This document shows, one piece after another, positions 45,323 through 56,390 of a stretch of DNA of 64,000 nt. The notes under the pieces are model-generated. The model saw only the letters and a list, made by a program, of their open reading frames with translations. It did no database searches and was not told where the DNA came from. A program made the translations under genes and the position numbers. Source of the stretch: Elymus sibiricus (lineage: Eukaryota; Streptophyta; Magnoliopsida; Poales; Poaceae); contig CM077665.1 in assembly GCA_039707655.1 (NCBI GenBank), positions 137,721,148-137,785,147 of the forward strand. Reading direction: 5' to 3'. Each line of letters starts with the position of its first letter. The stretch's first letter is position 1.

Positions 45323-45650
45323 TTATAGGCGGCTGGAATCTTGATCGATGCCAGCAGAAAAACAGGGGGAGTACTGTAACAGACGCGTCAGTCAGCGGAA
45401 TTTAATGGCTGAATTGCACATGATTTCCTAGTCAACAGTCGTGTGTGACTTAACATCACCGACGGTTCCCAATGCATGACCGGTGTGATTAATAGCCCGT
45501 GAAAATTGGCTTTCAAAACTCGAAACGCGAAACAGGGTGCCAATCATGTGGGACCTGTTTGTCTTGCCAAATATTTACATCTTCTATCCAAATGTAATGC
45601 ATGCATGCCATTTGTGTTACGGAAGCAAGTCTAGTACTTTAACTATAAAA
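45323..45650. other. Spacer with a few subterminal-type motifs, no gene
   Basis: GTCGTGTGTGACTT and ACCGACGGTTCCC at 45440-45472 recall the motif families at 30-900 and 8985-9561. Otherwise nothing is seen. Confidence 0.35.
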
Positions 45651-48010
45651 TCTTGGCCCCATGTCGGGAAATCATGCAAATTTTCATGTACTTTAGAGCA
45701 TTTTTTTATTTTTTGAATTTAGTAACCTAGATTCTCAATGCTTGTGTCCAAACCATTACTCAAGATATTTGGAAATCCTTCAAATTTATTGCATGGGGCA
45801 TATATACAGAAGCAAGTAGTACGTAAATATGATTTTTCGAGCAGTTTTTGCTTCATCTTGCATGTTCGTGTGTTTCAGTTTTGAACTATGGCCTTTAAAT
45901 TTCTAGAAACTAAATTAATGTATAAAAATGCAAATAGAACGCTGAAAATTCTCAAATTTTAGGATGTCGATCGTATTCGTGCATTGTAATGAAGAAAAGA
46001 AACTAGGCCGAATGAGACAGCGATTGGCGGTTCGTCGTCACACAAGGCCCCACATTCCCTCTCGGAACCACGCGCCTTTGTGTGATGCTCCGTTTTTCTG
46101 AGAGGCATGTGTGTCAAGCTGGCAATGGGGATTACTCAGGCGGGTATTGGAGTCCCATCCCCGTCCCCATCACCGCCCTCCCATCCACGTCCCCATCTCC
46201 GTACCCGTGCGCGGGGATAAAAAGTTTCCCATCCCCGTCCCCACCAGGTTCTTTATCCCTGTGGGGAAACCCACACATTCATTTAAGAAGAACGTTCGAT
46301 AGTATTTCAGTACAAAAATATAGTATTGCAACGCAATAAACAATATGTTGTGGTTAGGTTTGGGCTTTCTTAGGGATTTTTGGGCCAAGGGGGTGGGATG
46401 TGTGGAAATTTGGGTGACTGAGGGCGCAAATTATGTGGGGTCTACTAATTTAAGAGTCCACATGTAAGTACTTCATGGGTAAGGCAGGTATTGCTATCCC
46501 ATCCCCATCCCCGCCCTACATGTTGGGTAAGGTATTTGACCCACCAGCTTCCCCATGGGCATTCAAGCTGGCACTTCTCCGTGCACTAATAGAGTAATTA
46601 CCCATGAGGATGCGGGTAACGGTTAACCATTGCCAGCTTGACATGTGTCAAAGCTTATCTCGAACAAGACGTTACATTGACCATGACATCTTGGCCCCAT
46701 GTCGGGAAATCATGCATATTTTCATGTACTTTGGAGCATTTTTTCATTTTTTGAATTAAAAAACCTAGATTCCCAATGCTTGTGTCCAAATCGTTACTCA
46801 ATATGTTTGGAACTCCTTCAAATTTGTTGCACGTGGCATATATACGAAAGCAAGTAGTACATAAATATGATTTTCCAACGGTTTTTGCTTCATCTTGCTT
46901 GTTCATCTGTTTTAGTTTTGAACTATGACCATTAAATTTCTGGAAACTAACTTAATGTATAAAAATGCCAATAGAACGCCGAAATTTTCAAATTTTAAGA
47001 TGCCGGTCGTATTCGTACATTGTCAAGATGATAAAAAACTAGGCCGAATGAGGCAACGATTGGCGGTTCGTCATCACACAATGCCCCACGTTCCCTCTCG
47101 GAACTACGAGCCTTCGTGTGATTCTCCGGTTTGTGAGAGGCATGTGTCAAAGCTTATCTCGAACAAGCCGTACTTTGACCACTACATCTTCGCCCCATGT
47201 CGGGAAATCAAGTAGATTTTCATGTACTTCAGAGCTTTTTTTGAATTTTATTAATTTAAAAACCTAGATTCTCAATGCTTGTGTCCAAACCGTTACTCAA
47301 GATGTTTGGAACTCCTTCAAATTTATTGCGTGTGGCATATATACGGAAGCAAGTAGTACATAAATATGATTTTTCCAGCATTTTTTCCTTCATCTTGCAT
47401 TTCCATGTGTTTCAGTTTTGAATTATGGCCATTACATTTCTAGAAATTAACTTCATGTATAAAAATGCTAATTGAACCCCGAAAATGTCCAAATTTTAAG
47501 ATGCCGGTCGTATTCATGCATTGCAACGATGAAAACAAAGCTAGACCAAATGAGACAGCGACTAGCGGTTCGTCATCAAACAAGGACCCACATTCCCTCT
47601 CAGAATGATGACCCTTCGTGTGATGCTCCAGTTTGTGAGAGGCATATGTCAAAGCTTATCTCAAACAAGCCATTACTTTAATCACGACATCTTGGCCCCA
47701 TGTCGGGAAATCATGCAGATTTTCATGTACTTCAAAGCATTTTTTTCATTTTTTGAATTTAAAAACCTAAATTCTCAATTAGTGTGTCCAAACCGTTACT
47801 CAAGATGTTTGGAACTCCTTAAAATTTATTGCACGTGGAATATATAGGGAAGCAAGTAGTACATAAATATGTTTTTTCCAGCAGTTTTTGCTTCATCTTG
47901 CATGTTCATGTGTTTCAATTTTGTATTATGGCCTTTAAATTTCCAGAAACTAACTTAATGTATAAAAATGCCAATTTAACCCCGAATATTTCCAAATTTT
48001 AGGATGCCGT
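45651..48010. repeat. Second tandem array, about 500-bp unit, nearly four copies
   Basis: The anchor TCTTGGCCCCATGTCGGGAA recurs at 45651, 46689, 47187 (TCTTCGCC) and 47690. Periods are 498 and 503; the first interval is 1038 because a 528 bp insertion lies in copy 1. Each unit also carries GAATGAG[AG]CA[AG]CGA and GAGAGGCAT[AG]TGTCAAAGCTTATC. Short ORFs repeat with the unit (for example RMRQRLAVRH) and are not accepted as genes. The sequence is unrelated by eye to the 4150-6705 array, although the unit length is nearly the same. Confidence 0.9.
46114..46641. mobile_element. hAT-like non-autonomous transposon
   Basis: 528 bp with perfect 15 bp terminal inverted repeats TCAAGCTGGCAATGG / CCATTGCCAGCTTGA, flanked by CATGTGTG (46106-46113) and CATGTGTC (46642-46649). 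That is an 8 bp target duplication with one changed base, as expected for hAT. The uninterrupted tandem copies read GGCATGTGTCAAAG at this point, confirming the empty site. Interior CCCATCCCCGTCCCC blocks fit known plant hAT-type elements with CTGGCAATGGG ends. No transposase. Confidence 0.85.
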
Positions 48011-48288
48011 TCGTGCATTCTCATGGTAGGGATCTTTTTCTTACAATTAAAACAATATCCGTTACCAATGCACCCCAAAATAGTTTTACAATTCAATACA
48101 AAAAGTGAATTGCATACACACGGTTCCATATAGGAACCGTTTGAGATGAAAATTCACGAATCTATTTATAGCTTATGAGGCAAACTTCGTCGGCTTCGTC
48201 TAGCTCGGATTACGCTCACCCTTGATCCTCATTCCTCAACAAACCCTTTCTTCAAAGAATTACGCCGTGAGAACGCTTCGTAAGGGTG
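48011..48288. other. Spacer with a CGGTTCC/GGAACCG inverted repeat, no gene
   Basis: CGGTTCC ATATA GGAACCG at 48121-48139 is a short perfect dyad followed by GTTTGAGATG. It resembles subterminal motifs of grass DNA transposons. Confidence 0.35.
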
Positions 48289-48373
48289 CTTACGACCGCC
48301 CCTCGGCCACGAGCGCTCCCACCTCTGCCAAGAACGCAACCGTCTTGGCCGAGAGCGTAACCTCATCCGCCTT

Positions 48374-49024
48374 ATGCGCGGCTGCATCGCCGAAAGGGCC
48401 TCTGCGGCGGCCGAAAGGGCGTCTGTAGCCGCAAAGACGGCAGCTGCAACTACTGCGACGGCGGCTGCAAACGCCAAGAGCGCTCGAGCAGCGTATCGTG
48501 CCGCGGAGGTCGCCCTGGCCCGGGTCGAGGCCATCCAGGCCAATATCGAGAACGCCCACGCAAAGATACTCCAGGCTTCCTCGGAATTCAGCATGCACCA
48601 CATGTCCGAAGAGGTGGCTGCTGCGGATGCCGAGATGCATGTCGATGATGCGGCGGCGAAGGCCATGGAGCCCCTTGCCCACGATATATCCGAGCGAGAG
48701 CTGGAGATGCGGGAGCCGTCCAAGATCATCGAGCGCTGGGAGGAGTTGCGCGTGGCTCAGGAGGAGGTCGAGAAGCGCATGTCTGTCGATGAATCGGTGG
48801 TGGAGTACCAACACGAGCTCCGGCGGCGCCACTACTACGAGTACTGGAACGATGAGGGCGACGTTGATGACGAGGGCAATGCCGAGGATAAGGACGTCGC
48901 CGATGTCGAATTCAGCCTGGGGATGCGTAGTCCAGCACCGGCGAAATGTCACCCAGACAAGTCGTCGACATCTCATCGAACATCGGCGAGGCATAGGGCG
49001 GCGGCTCGTCGGCGTCTTTGTTAA
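48374..49024 (+). CDS. Ala-rich coiled-coil-like ORF, transposon-associated, function unknown
   Basis: 216 codons from ATG 48374; the frame is open upstream to about 48289 without an ATG. Residues 5-60 are Ala-rich (AERASAAAERASVAAKTAAA). Residues 60-150 are charged and probably helical (VEAIQANIENAHAKILQASS, ELRVAQEEVEKRMSVDESV). About 165-185 is acidic (DEGDVDDEGNAEDKDVADVE). The C-terminus is basic (TSARHRAAARRR). The Ala-rich part could be a coiled coil. Overlapping frames on both strands are equally long because the DNA is GC-rich, so coding is likely but not certain. It precedes the ULP1-like gene on the same strand by about 430 bp and may belong to the same transposon gene set. Confidence 0.45.
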   Translation: MRGCIAERASAAAERASVAAKTAAATTATAAANAKSARAAYRAAEVALARVEAIQANIENAHAKILQASSEFSMHHMSEEVAAADAEMHVDDAAAKAMEPLAHDISERELEMREPSKIIERWEELRVAQEEVEKRMSVDESVVEYQHELRRRHYYEYWNDEGDVDDEGNAEDKDVADVEFSLGMRSPAPAKCHPDKSSTSHRTSARHRAAARRRLC

Positions 49025-49452
49025 AATTATGCATAGTACTAATAGCCTTTGTTCAGACAGCCGATCTGTTGTTAGAGCTATGTCTAGTTCAAGCAGCTAG
49101 ATTATTTAGTGAACTTGCTCGGTTTAGTACCTGTGAGCTATGTGTCCACTAATTTGTATACCCAAGTTAGCAGTTGATGTTAAATTATGCAATGACGTGG
49201 ATGTGCACAATAACCAGGGAATACGTGGGGAGTGGCGAAATTTTGTATGTTCTATATCATCGCACACGATAAAAACAAAAACACCGTGTCTGATGAATCT
49301 TTGCGCGCCAAGTTTCCCTGCAACGAGCGAAAAAAATTGCCGACCGCCAAAATATCTGCCTCTCCCCCCCAAGGGCCACATTTCCCCTGTTACCCCCCCC
49401 GGCCGCCACCGCCACATCTCTCCCTCTAGCATCCGACCACGGCGGACATGCT
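49025..49452. other. Upstream region of the ULP1-like gene
   Basis: Contains TCGCACACGATAAAAAC (49260) and CACCGTGTCTGATGAA, again of the subterminal motif type, then a C-rich 5' UTR-like stretch (49360-49440). No TATA box stands out. Confidence 0.35.
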
Positions 49453-49971
49453 ATGGTCTCCTCGAATGACCCCTCAAGTGGTATCTCCGACGACGAATCT
49501 CTCACCAGCCAGGTATTCATCTCTCTTCTCTCTGGCTCAACTAGGCTTAGGGTTTTTGGTTTGTAATTGGGGATTTTCATTAAAGCGGTAGGCCGATTTG
49601 AGCCATTTCTTTCTCTTGTAGATACCGAGGACAATCACTTCCAAGGAATGGAGTGGGGTGGCTGAAGACCCGCCTGTTCATGGTCAACACCAATTTCCAT
49701 CCGTGAAGTTACGAGCTTTTGAATCTGGGTACAGTGGGAGGAAGTTTCTGGGACGTGCAAAGAAGGTTAGCCTAACTCTCATTGTTAGAAATCATTTGTT
49801 ATATTAGGTGTGATTCAGACACTTCCCGTGTGCTTTTTGATTCTAGATGTGCTTAAGACACTGTCACAGTTCTACGATTGTGAGTGCCATTTTAATTGAC
49901 ATCATTAGTAATATGTTATAAATTTGTTTGCATCACATGGTAGGAATCTCATAACATGACTATAAAACATA

Positions 49972-50065
49972 CTCCCTCTGTCCCAAAATAAGTGTCGCAA
50001 ATTTTGTACTAAACTAGTACAAATTTTGTTCTAGACCAATGATACTTATTTTGGGACGGAGGGAG
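49972..50065. mobile_element. Stowaway MITE in intron 2 of the ULP1-like gene
   Basis: 94 bp with ends CTCCCTCTGTCCCAAAATAA / TTATTTTGGGACGGAGGGAG, flanked by TA on both sides (49970-49971, 50066-50067). Length, terminal sequence and TA target duplication are diagnostic of Tc1/Mariner-type Stowaway MITEs. Confidence 0.93.
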
Positions 50066-50945
50066 TAGCATTTAGGGACTTCGTGAAAATAACAGTTTTT
50101 CACAAACTGTTTTAACCTGAAGGCATATTAACAACAAGAAAACTATATGCTACAGTACTTATCATGGCATGACAAATTTACATCATGGTAGTAGACATGA
50201 TTCACTTCATTTCATTCAACATGAGCAATGTCTAATTATGCACAGAAACATGGCTAGCATCAACACAACATTGCAATCGGTAATAAACAGATTCTCAGAT
50301 TTAGTGAAAATAGCAGGGTGCAAGAGCAGCAGTTTTTAACAGATTGACATGTTTGACAGCAGAATGTACATACCTGTCACTATTAATTTGATCTCATTAA
50401 AACACTGCCGATGTGCATCATGTACTACAAAGACTGTTGCATTTATATTTAGCTTCCTGGTAAAATTGGCAATTTGTTATTACACATGATAGAAACAGAG
50501 GAGGTATGAGAACCAGAGCATCCTACTACAAAGACTCTTCGAGCAGAACTATGGCATGGCCGATGAAGACCCATGTGAAGCATGCAGGTACAAGCATGGC
50601 CAACCATTTATTTTTGGCGAATACTATGATGAGTGCAGTTCCACTTGTCGCAAGTTATATAAATATTGCATGGACAGAATGTCAGAAGGAGAAGATACTA
50701 ACATTCTGCAAGTGCACTACGATAGTGGGCATTTCAATCACCGTGAGGGTACCAGCAATGTGGAATTCGAGGACTTTCATCTCTTCTTCAACTTTGATGA
50801 GCTTGCTGTCACTCTTGTCAAATGCTTGATTTTGTAATTACTTCACAAACTCTGATCAGCTTCTCCATACATGGTAGAAAATGAAAAAAAGCTAACTGTA
50901 TTGTATTCCTCTTAGGGGATTGACGGCTCAAAGATCATTAAGGGT

Positions 50946-50950
50946 GTGTG
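50946..50950. repeat. Target-site duplication of the 11.67-kb element (left)
   Basis: GTGTG; the right copy is 62625-62629. It lies within exon 4 of the ULP1-like gene. Confidence 0.9.
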
Positions 50951-51237
50951 TGTCGTGGTTTTGTCACGGCAAGATGTCCTCGTGAGAGAACTTAGGTGTG
51001 AGGCCATCGCAACTAGGTGGCGGCTTGAGAGGGGTTGATCGGAATCGAGAGACGCGAGTTTACCCAGGTTCGGCCCCTCTGATGGAGGTAAAAGCCTACG
51101 TCCTGCTTTGTGTGTATTGATAATGAGGATGATCTCGATTACAAGGGTGCGGAATCGCTACCTCTAGTCTCGAGGGTTTCTAATCTGTCTATCTCTAATG
51201 ACTTGAACTTGTCCCTTTTGGGGCGCCTTACCCCTCC

Positions 51238-51246
51238 TTATATAGG
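51238..51246 (-). promoter_or_regulatory. TATA box of the 11.67-kb element's LTR
   Basis: The minus strand reads CCTATATAAGG; the other LTR has the same at 62311-62319. It lies about mid-LTR, as expected for a promoter. Confidence 0.55.
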
Positions 51247-51562
51247 TTGAAGGGGTAGGTTTACATGTAGAATCCTACCGGGGTAGGATTAGGACTAGTC
51301 TCTATTGAATCCTAATCCGGGTCTTCTTTCCTTTATGAGGGAATCCTTCCTCATCTTGGGCCTTCTCTGTGAGCCGGCCCATCATAACATGAGTCGGCCC
51401 TCTCATGAGCCGCCTTCTGGCCCGTTGGGTCTTGTCGTTCGTCTGACTCGCCTGCCGGGTCACCAATGAGCCGCCAAGCTCGTCCGGGTCACCAGTGAGT
51501 CGCCAAGTCCCGGCCGGGTCATACTTCAGGCCGGGTTATACCACGGGGTAATATCCCCGACA

Positions 51563-51578
51563 TTAGCCCCCAGGTTAG
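51563..51578 (-). other. Polypurine tract of the 11.67-kb element
   Basis: The minus strand reads CTAACCTGGGGGCTAA directly before the 3' LTR. Confidence 0.75.
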
Positions 51579-54500
51579 CTTGAATTTATTCATGGTAAGC
51601 TCCTGAAATAAGAATAGAAAATTTGTTAAGGGACCGGCTTGCTTCACTGGCCGGCTTAATGAAGTAGCTCCTTGAAAATCCGGGTTTCTTCTTCATATTA
51701 ACGAGCCCTCTTCATAAACATCTTGAAGGTCCGTGTCCTTTGCAAAATATTGGGAATAAAACACCCATATGCCGTTGAGTCGACCTCCAATGCTTTGGCT
51801 TAAAGATACTTTTGGGAATAAGAAAACCACATGACGTTGAGCCGTCTTCCATTGCTTTGGCTTCGATGAAAATGTTGGAGATAAGAAAACCATATGAAGT
51901 TGAGCCGGCTTTCCATTGCTTTGATTGGAACAGAAAATCGTCCATTGTTAAACCACTTTCAACTTGTGAAGCCGGGTTGCTTATATAGACTTTGCCGGGT
52001 TATGATCTTTTGATAATGTCGGGTCATGATTGTTGGTGACGCCGGGTCAAACAACTGGACTCCAGCTGACTTGATAAAATTATTGGGAATAAAGGAATCC
52101 GTGCGATGTTGAGCTGGTCTTTCAATGCTTCAGCTCCATGAAGAAATGAAACCCGTCTCGTTCACTATTGACATCTTGAAAGTGTTCTTCTATTTTTTAT
52201 ATCCATATTACCTGTAGCCCACAACCTCCGAGTTTTCCATGATGACTTGGTGCTTTTCAGTAATATCTTTGATTGTGTAGCCCCCAAGTACCAGGTTGTC
52301 TGGCCTGCAGCAGCCTGGGACTTGCAATTGTCTTTATACTTTATAAAACTTCAGCCAGTGTAGCCCCCAAGTGCCGGGTTGTCTTGCCTGGAACAACCTG
52401 GGACTTTGAACTTGGTGTTGAATGTTGAGAAATCTGTGTTGTCATCTTAGTCGCCAGATATAGACTGAGAGTCTTGTATTTCACATGTGTAGCCCCCAAG
52501 GGCCAGCTCATCAGTATGTGATGGGCCGGGTCTTCAATTTGGACCTTGTAATCTGTTTGAACAGCTGAATACTGTAGCCCCCAAGTGCCGGGTCGCATGC
52601 CTGCAGCGACTTGGGACTTTAGCAATTTTGATCTGAGTAGTGTAGAACCCAAGTGCCGGGTCGTTTGCCCGTAGCGACTCGGGACTCATATGCACTTCTC
52701 TTTTGAAAAGAAAAAACATCATATGATGGAGCCCCCAAGTGCCGGGTCGTATGCCTGCAGCGACTTGGGACTGTGTGAGAATAATATAACTCATCATAAT
52801 TTGATGAATGACTCCTTCACTGTGGTTGTAACCCGGTATTTTGTCGAATATCCTGAAATAATGCCTTTGCCCTTGAAATGAAAATTCCTGCTCATGGTTG
52901 CGGTGCAACCCGGCAAATATATGTTTGAGAAATCCATAAGTGTTGTAGTTTACTTTAGAGCACAAGTTGAAAAAATCCAAGAGCCGGTTAGTTAGATGAC
53001 CCGGCATTATATGTGATAGGGTGGTTCTTCGAGAATAGTCATTTCTTCCGAGCTGGCTTAAAAAACCCCAATCATTTAATACTGGTTATGATAAACCATG
53101 ATGAAGATCCAGCCCTTTTGGCTATCAAAGATCTATTTGTTCCTGCAGAGGTTACGATGTAACCCGGTTCGATCACCGGATTGATATGCATGTATGATGC
53201 ATGATGCAATGCATGATGATGTATGTATATGATAAAAAAACAACTAACAGAGAATATATACATGTATATCTCAATTTTTTGTAAGCCGGCCTTGAAGGCA
53301 CAACCAAAAAGAGATCAACTCTTGTTCTTATTTTGAAAAACCTCAAGGTTTTTGCTTCAAAGAAGCTTGGCATGAACGCCTTTAATCCTGTAAGCCGGCT
53401 CTCACGTGACATAAATCCGTCGTTTAAACCTTAACTAGTTCAGGGTCTTAAAAAATTGACTGTTAAGAGTACGAACATGCCACATAGCGGAGAGACTACA
53501 GCGGACATGTGAGTTTATCCTAGCTCTCTGTAAGCCGGCTCTCTCGTGACAGAAGCCACCGTTTTAACCTTGACAAGTTCAGGGTCTTATTGAAATATTG
53601 ACTGTCAAGAGTACGGCGGGTCACTTGGCGGAGTAGCAAGTTGCAAACAGGTAGGTTTAACCCATATATGGCATGGAAGCCGGTCAAGTGGGTATGAAAG
53701 CTAAACTCATTGAGTTGGAAGCCCCCAAATGACCTATGATCATGGAAAAACTCGGCCATAGGATATACAGGAGACAATGCTAATACTGCAAAACATCTGG
53801 GGTCCAGATGAGCCGGCTTTATTCCATCGATCCTAATATGATGATCCAATAAATCAGGGCACCCATGTTTGAACTGTCGCATCATGGCAGCTCGTCCTCT
53901 TGGGCGACTTTAAATCTTCCGCCAATAAGGTAGGGCACCCATGTTTGAACGATCGCATCATGGCGGCTCGTCCTCTTGGGCGACTTTAAAATTTTCTGCT
54001 AATAAGGCAGCAGCCCCCGGGATCGGGTTATCTTCCTTGTACTGACCCGGGGCTCCAGAATATTTGAGCCCGGTTGAATCTGCCGAGCCATGTTTGTGTA
54101 GCCCCTGAGTCTTAAGTCGACTCGAGGAGGCGGCTTAAGAGTCTTCGTCCTTGGCTGTGGCATAAGCCGGCATAAGGTTGGCGACTAAACGATGGATTTT
54201 ATCCAAACTGGAGACGATGTAGTGAGCTGATGATCTTCGTGATGCTCATCATATGTCTTTGGCAAATGTCATGGCCAAATTGAGTTTATATGCTTCTTGA
54301 CCCATGTTTTGTTATTCTCGGGTAGTCCGGCTCTCCTGGCACCTCCAGGGCCATTTTTCTCTACCGCTGACTTTTGAATTGCTGGCTCAATAGTGGCCGG
54401 CTCAAATTGTAGCTTCTCCAGGAATGTTTCCTTCATGGAAAACTCTCCTGTTTCTTTTGATATGTTGAAGTAGATAATGTCGCTGGGATAACGGGACAAT

Positions 54501-54734
54501 GCGTTTATCCATTGAGCAACCTGGCGTGAGTTGAGGATGGCGCTTGTTTTGTCAATGTTGCGTAAGACATGATTCCAAATGTCATTTTTTCCTTTGCTCC
54601 AATGTTGTTGGAGGAGACGGGCCGTGGGGGCGGCTTGCGTGCGTCTGTAGGATGACTCGAGTGAGGAGGCGCGGCACCGGCGTGTTGATGTAGACCGGAC
54701 TGCGGGGGCGGCGGCTCGCGCGCATCCGTTGGGC
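51579..54734 (-). other. Interior of the 11.67-kb element, non-coding, repeat-bearing
   Basis: No frame with retrotransposon domains on either strand. It holds the repeated AAGTGCCGGGTCG motif (52262-52780) and a pair of near-identical segments around TAAGCCGGCTCTC[AT]CGTGAC (53391 and 53531). Another pair reads CATCATGGC[AG]GCTCGTCCTC (53880 and 53956). Short minus-strand frames here are by-products. Confidence 0.6.
52262..52780. repeat. Six dispersed copies of a 45-48-bp motif
   Basis: TAGCCCCCAAGTGCCGGGT..., followed by a variable GCCTGCAGCGAC segment and TTGGGACTT, occurs at about 52276, 52359, 52489 (variant), 52574, 52642 and 52728, spaced by 70-130 bp. The motif begins with the same GCCCCCA word as the polypurine tract complement (TTAGCCCCCAGG at 51563). 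Confidence 0.75.
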
Positions 54735-55050
54735 GGCTCATACAGCGGGCGCGGACACGAGAGTCGGCCGCGGCGTTTGAAGACGGCATGGTCGCGAGAG
54801 ACGGCCGCGGCGTTGTAATCCAGTGTGGTCGCGAGAGACGGCTGCGGTGTTGTAAGCCAGTGCGGTCACGAGAGACGGACGCGGCGCTGTAAACTGGGGC
54901 GGCCGCGCGAGTCGGCCGCGACATTGTAAGCCAGTGCGGACGCGAGAGGCGGCCGCGGCGTTGTAAACTGGCGCGGCCGTGCGAGTCGGCCGCGACATTG
55001 TAAGCCAGTGCGGACGTGAGAGACGGCCGCGGTGTTATTGATGGAGATCG
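54735..55050. repeat. GC-rich minisatellite, about 38-40-bp unit
   Basis: Repeating unit of the form GCGAGAGACGGCCGCGGCG followed by TTGTAAGCCAGTGCGGTC, with variants, about seven to eight times. The long Arg/Ala-rich frames on the minus strand (54505-55282) are translations of this repeat and are not genes. Confidence 0.85.
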
Positions 55051-55745
55051 GACCGTGGGGGCGGCTCACACGCGTCTGTTGGGCAGCTCGTACGGACGGG
55101 CGCGACCCCGGTGTTGATGTAGACCAGTCCGCGGGGCGGCGGCTCGCATGCGTGTCCATCGAGCAGCACGGCACGGACGAATGTTGGCGCATGATGGTAT
55201 TGACGCGAGCTCCATATTTGTGGTCTGACACCACGCCACTTTTGAAATAAACAATTGTCCTGTGTAAAAATATTATGGACAAAATAAATGTTCTCAGAGG
55301 AATCTATTATAAATAAAAAGTAATTAACGGGTTAATCACAAAAAAGAGAAATATTCTACAAAATCCCATAATAATCAAACACATCTAGCCATTGATTAAG
55401 TTAGTTAACTAACCACAACCGATAGATCTCTTAAATAGTTTATTAACTTTATAGTTCATTAAAATTACCCACGAATGCCATTAGTAAAATATCTTACTCT
55501 CATAAAATTAGATATGTTTGCCCTACAATTATTATAATCAAACTAGGTTAAGAAAAAGAGACGAGGACGTAGATCGATTCTCACAAATTGAAGGCGATGG
55601 CATGGCTGCTAGCTGTTCTACATGGCCCTCACCGTTGAACTCCTATCTCCGGATCACAGCCGCCACCGCTTCACCTCGGCTCGCTCGGAAGACTGGCTGG
55701 GCATGAGTCCCATACATGCATAAAGGCGTCATGTTTCGTACGTAC

Positions 55746-56390
55746 TTTTTTTTTTGCGAGAAACTTCCAATCTATTCATCTTCAATCATGGCAGTACAAA
55801 GAACAACAGAGGTAATAAAAATTACAACCATGTCCGTGGACCACCTAGCGACGACTACAGGCACTGGAGCGAGCCGAAGGCGCGCCGCCGTCATCGCCCC
55901 TCCCTCACCGGAGCCGGGCAAACCTTGTTGTAGTAGATAGTCGGGAAGTCGTCGTGCTAAGGCCCCATAGGACCAGCGCACCAGAGTAGCAACCATCGCC
56001 GATGAAGAAAGTCGTAGATCAGAAGGATCAAACCTGTAAACACTCAAACAAAGACGAACGAAGACCAGATCCAAACAGATCCACCGAAGACCAGCACCGA
56101 CCGAATCCCGCGAGATCCGACGGAGACAAACCTCCACACGCCCTCCGACGATGCTAGACACACCATCGGGACAGGGATAGAACGTGGGAGACATTATTCC
56201 TACTAAGGGATATCGCCGCCGCCACACAGCCCCAACCAAGACGCTGAATCTAACAAGAACGAGAACGGGGTCCCTCCCGCCGGCGGGGGCCGAGATCCTC
56301 CGCACCTCCATGGCCTAGAGGCCATCGGAGATGGGGCGGACCGGCGGCGGCGCCGACGGGAGGAGAAGAGCTTTTCTTGTGGAGGAGGAA
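55746..56390 (-). mobile_element. Non-LTR retroposon-like copy with poly(A), minus strand
   Basis: A run of ten T (55746-55755) is followed by a single compact GC-rich unit ending in GGAGGAGAAGAGC near 56370. On the minus strand this is a sequence that ends in poly(A), as for LINE or SINE copies. I recall this sequence as a common dispersed Triticeae repeat. The 179-codon minus frame at 55772-56311 has no RT or other domain. No target duplication could be identified. It lies inside the putative Helitron. Confidence 0.45.

Noticed and set aside
54505..55282. Minus-strand ORFs of 86-139 codons rich in Arg/Ser/Ala
   Set aside because: These are translations of the 38-40-bp minisatellite and its flanks.
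55772..56311. 179-codon minus-strand ORF
   Set aside because: It lies within a dispersed poly(A)-tailed repeat and has no RT, endonuclease or other domain; the opposite strand is about equally open in part.
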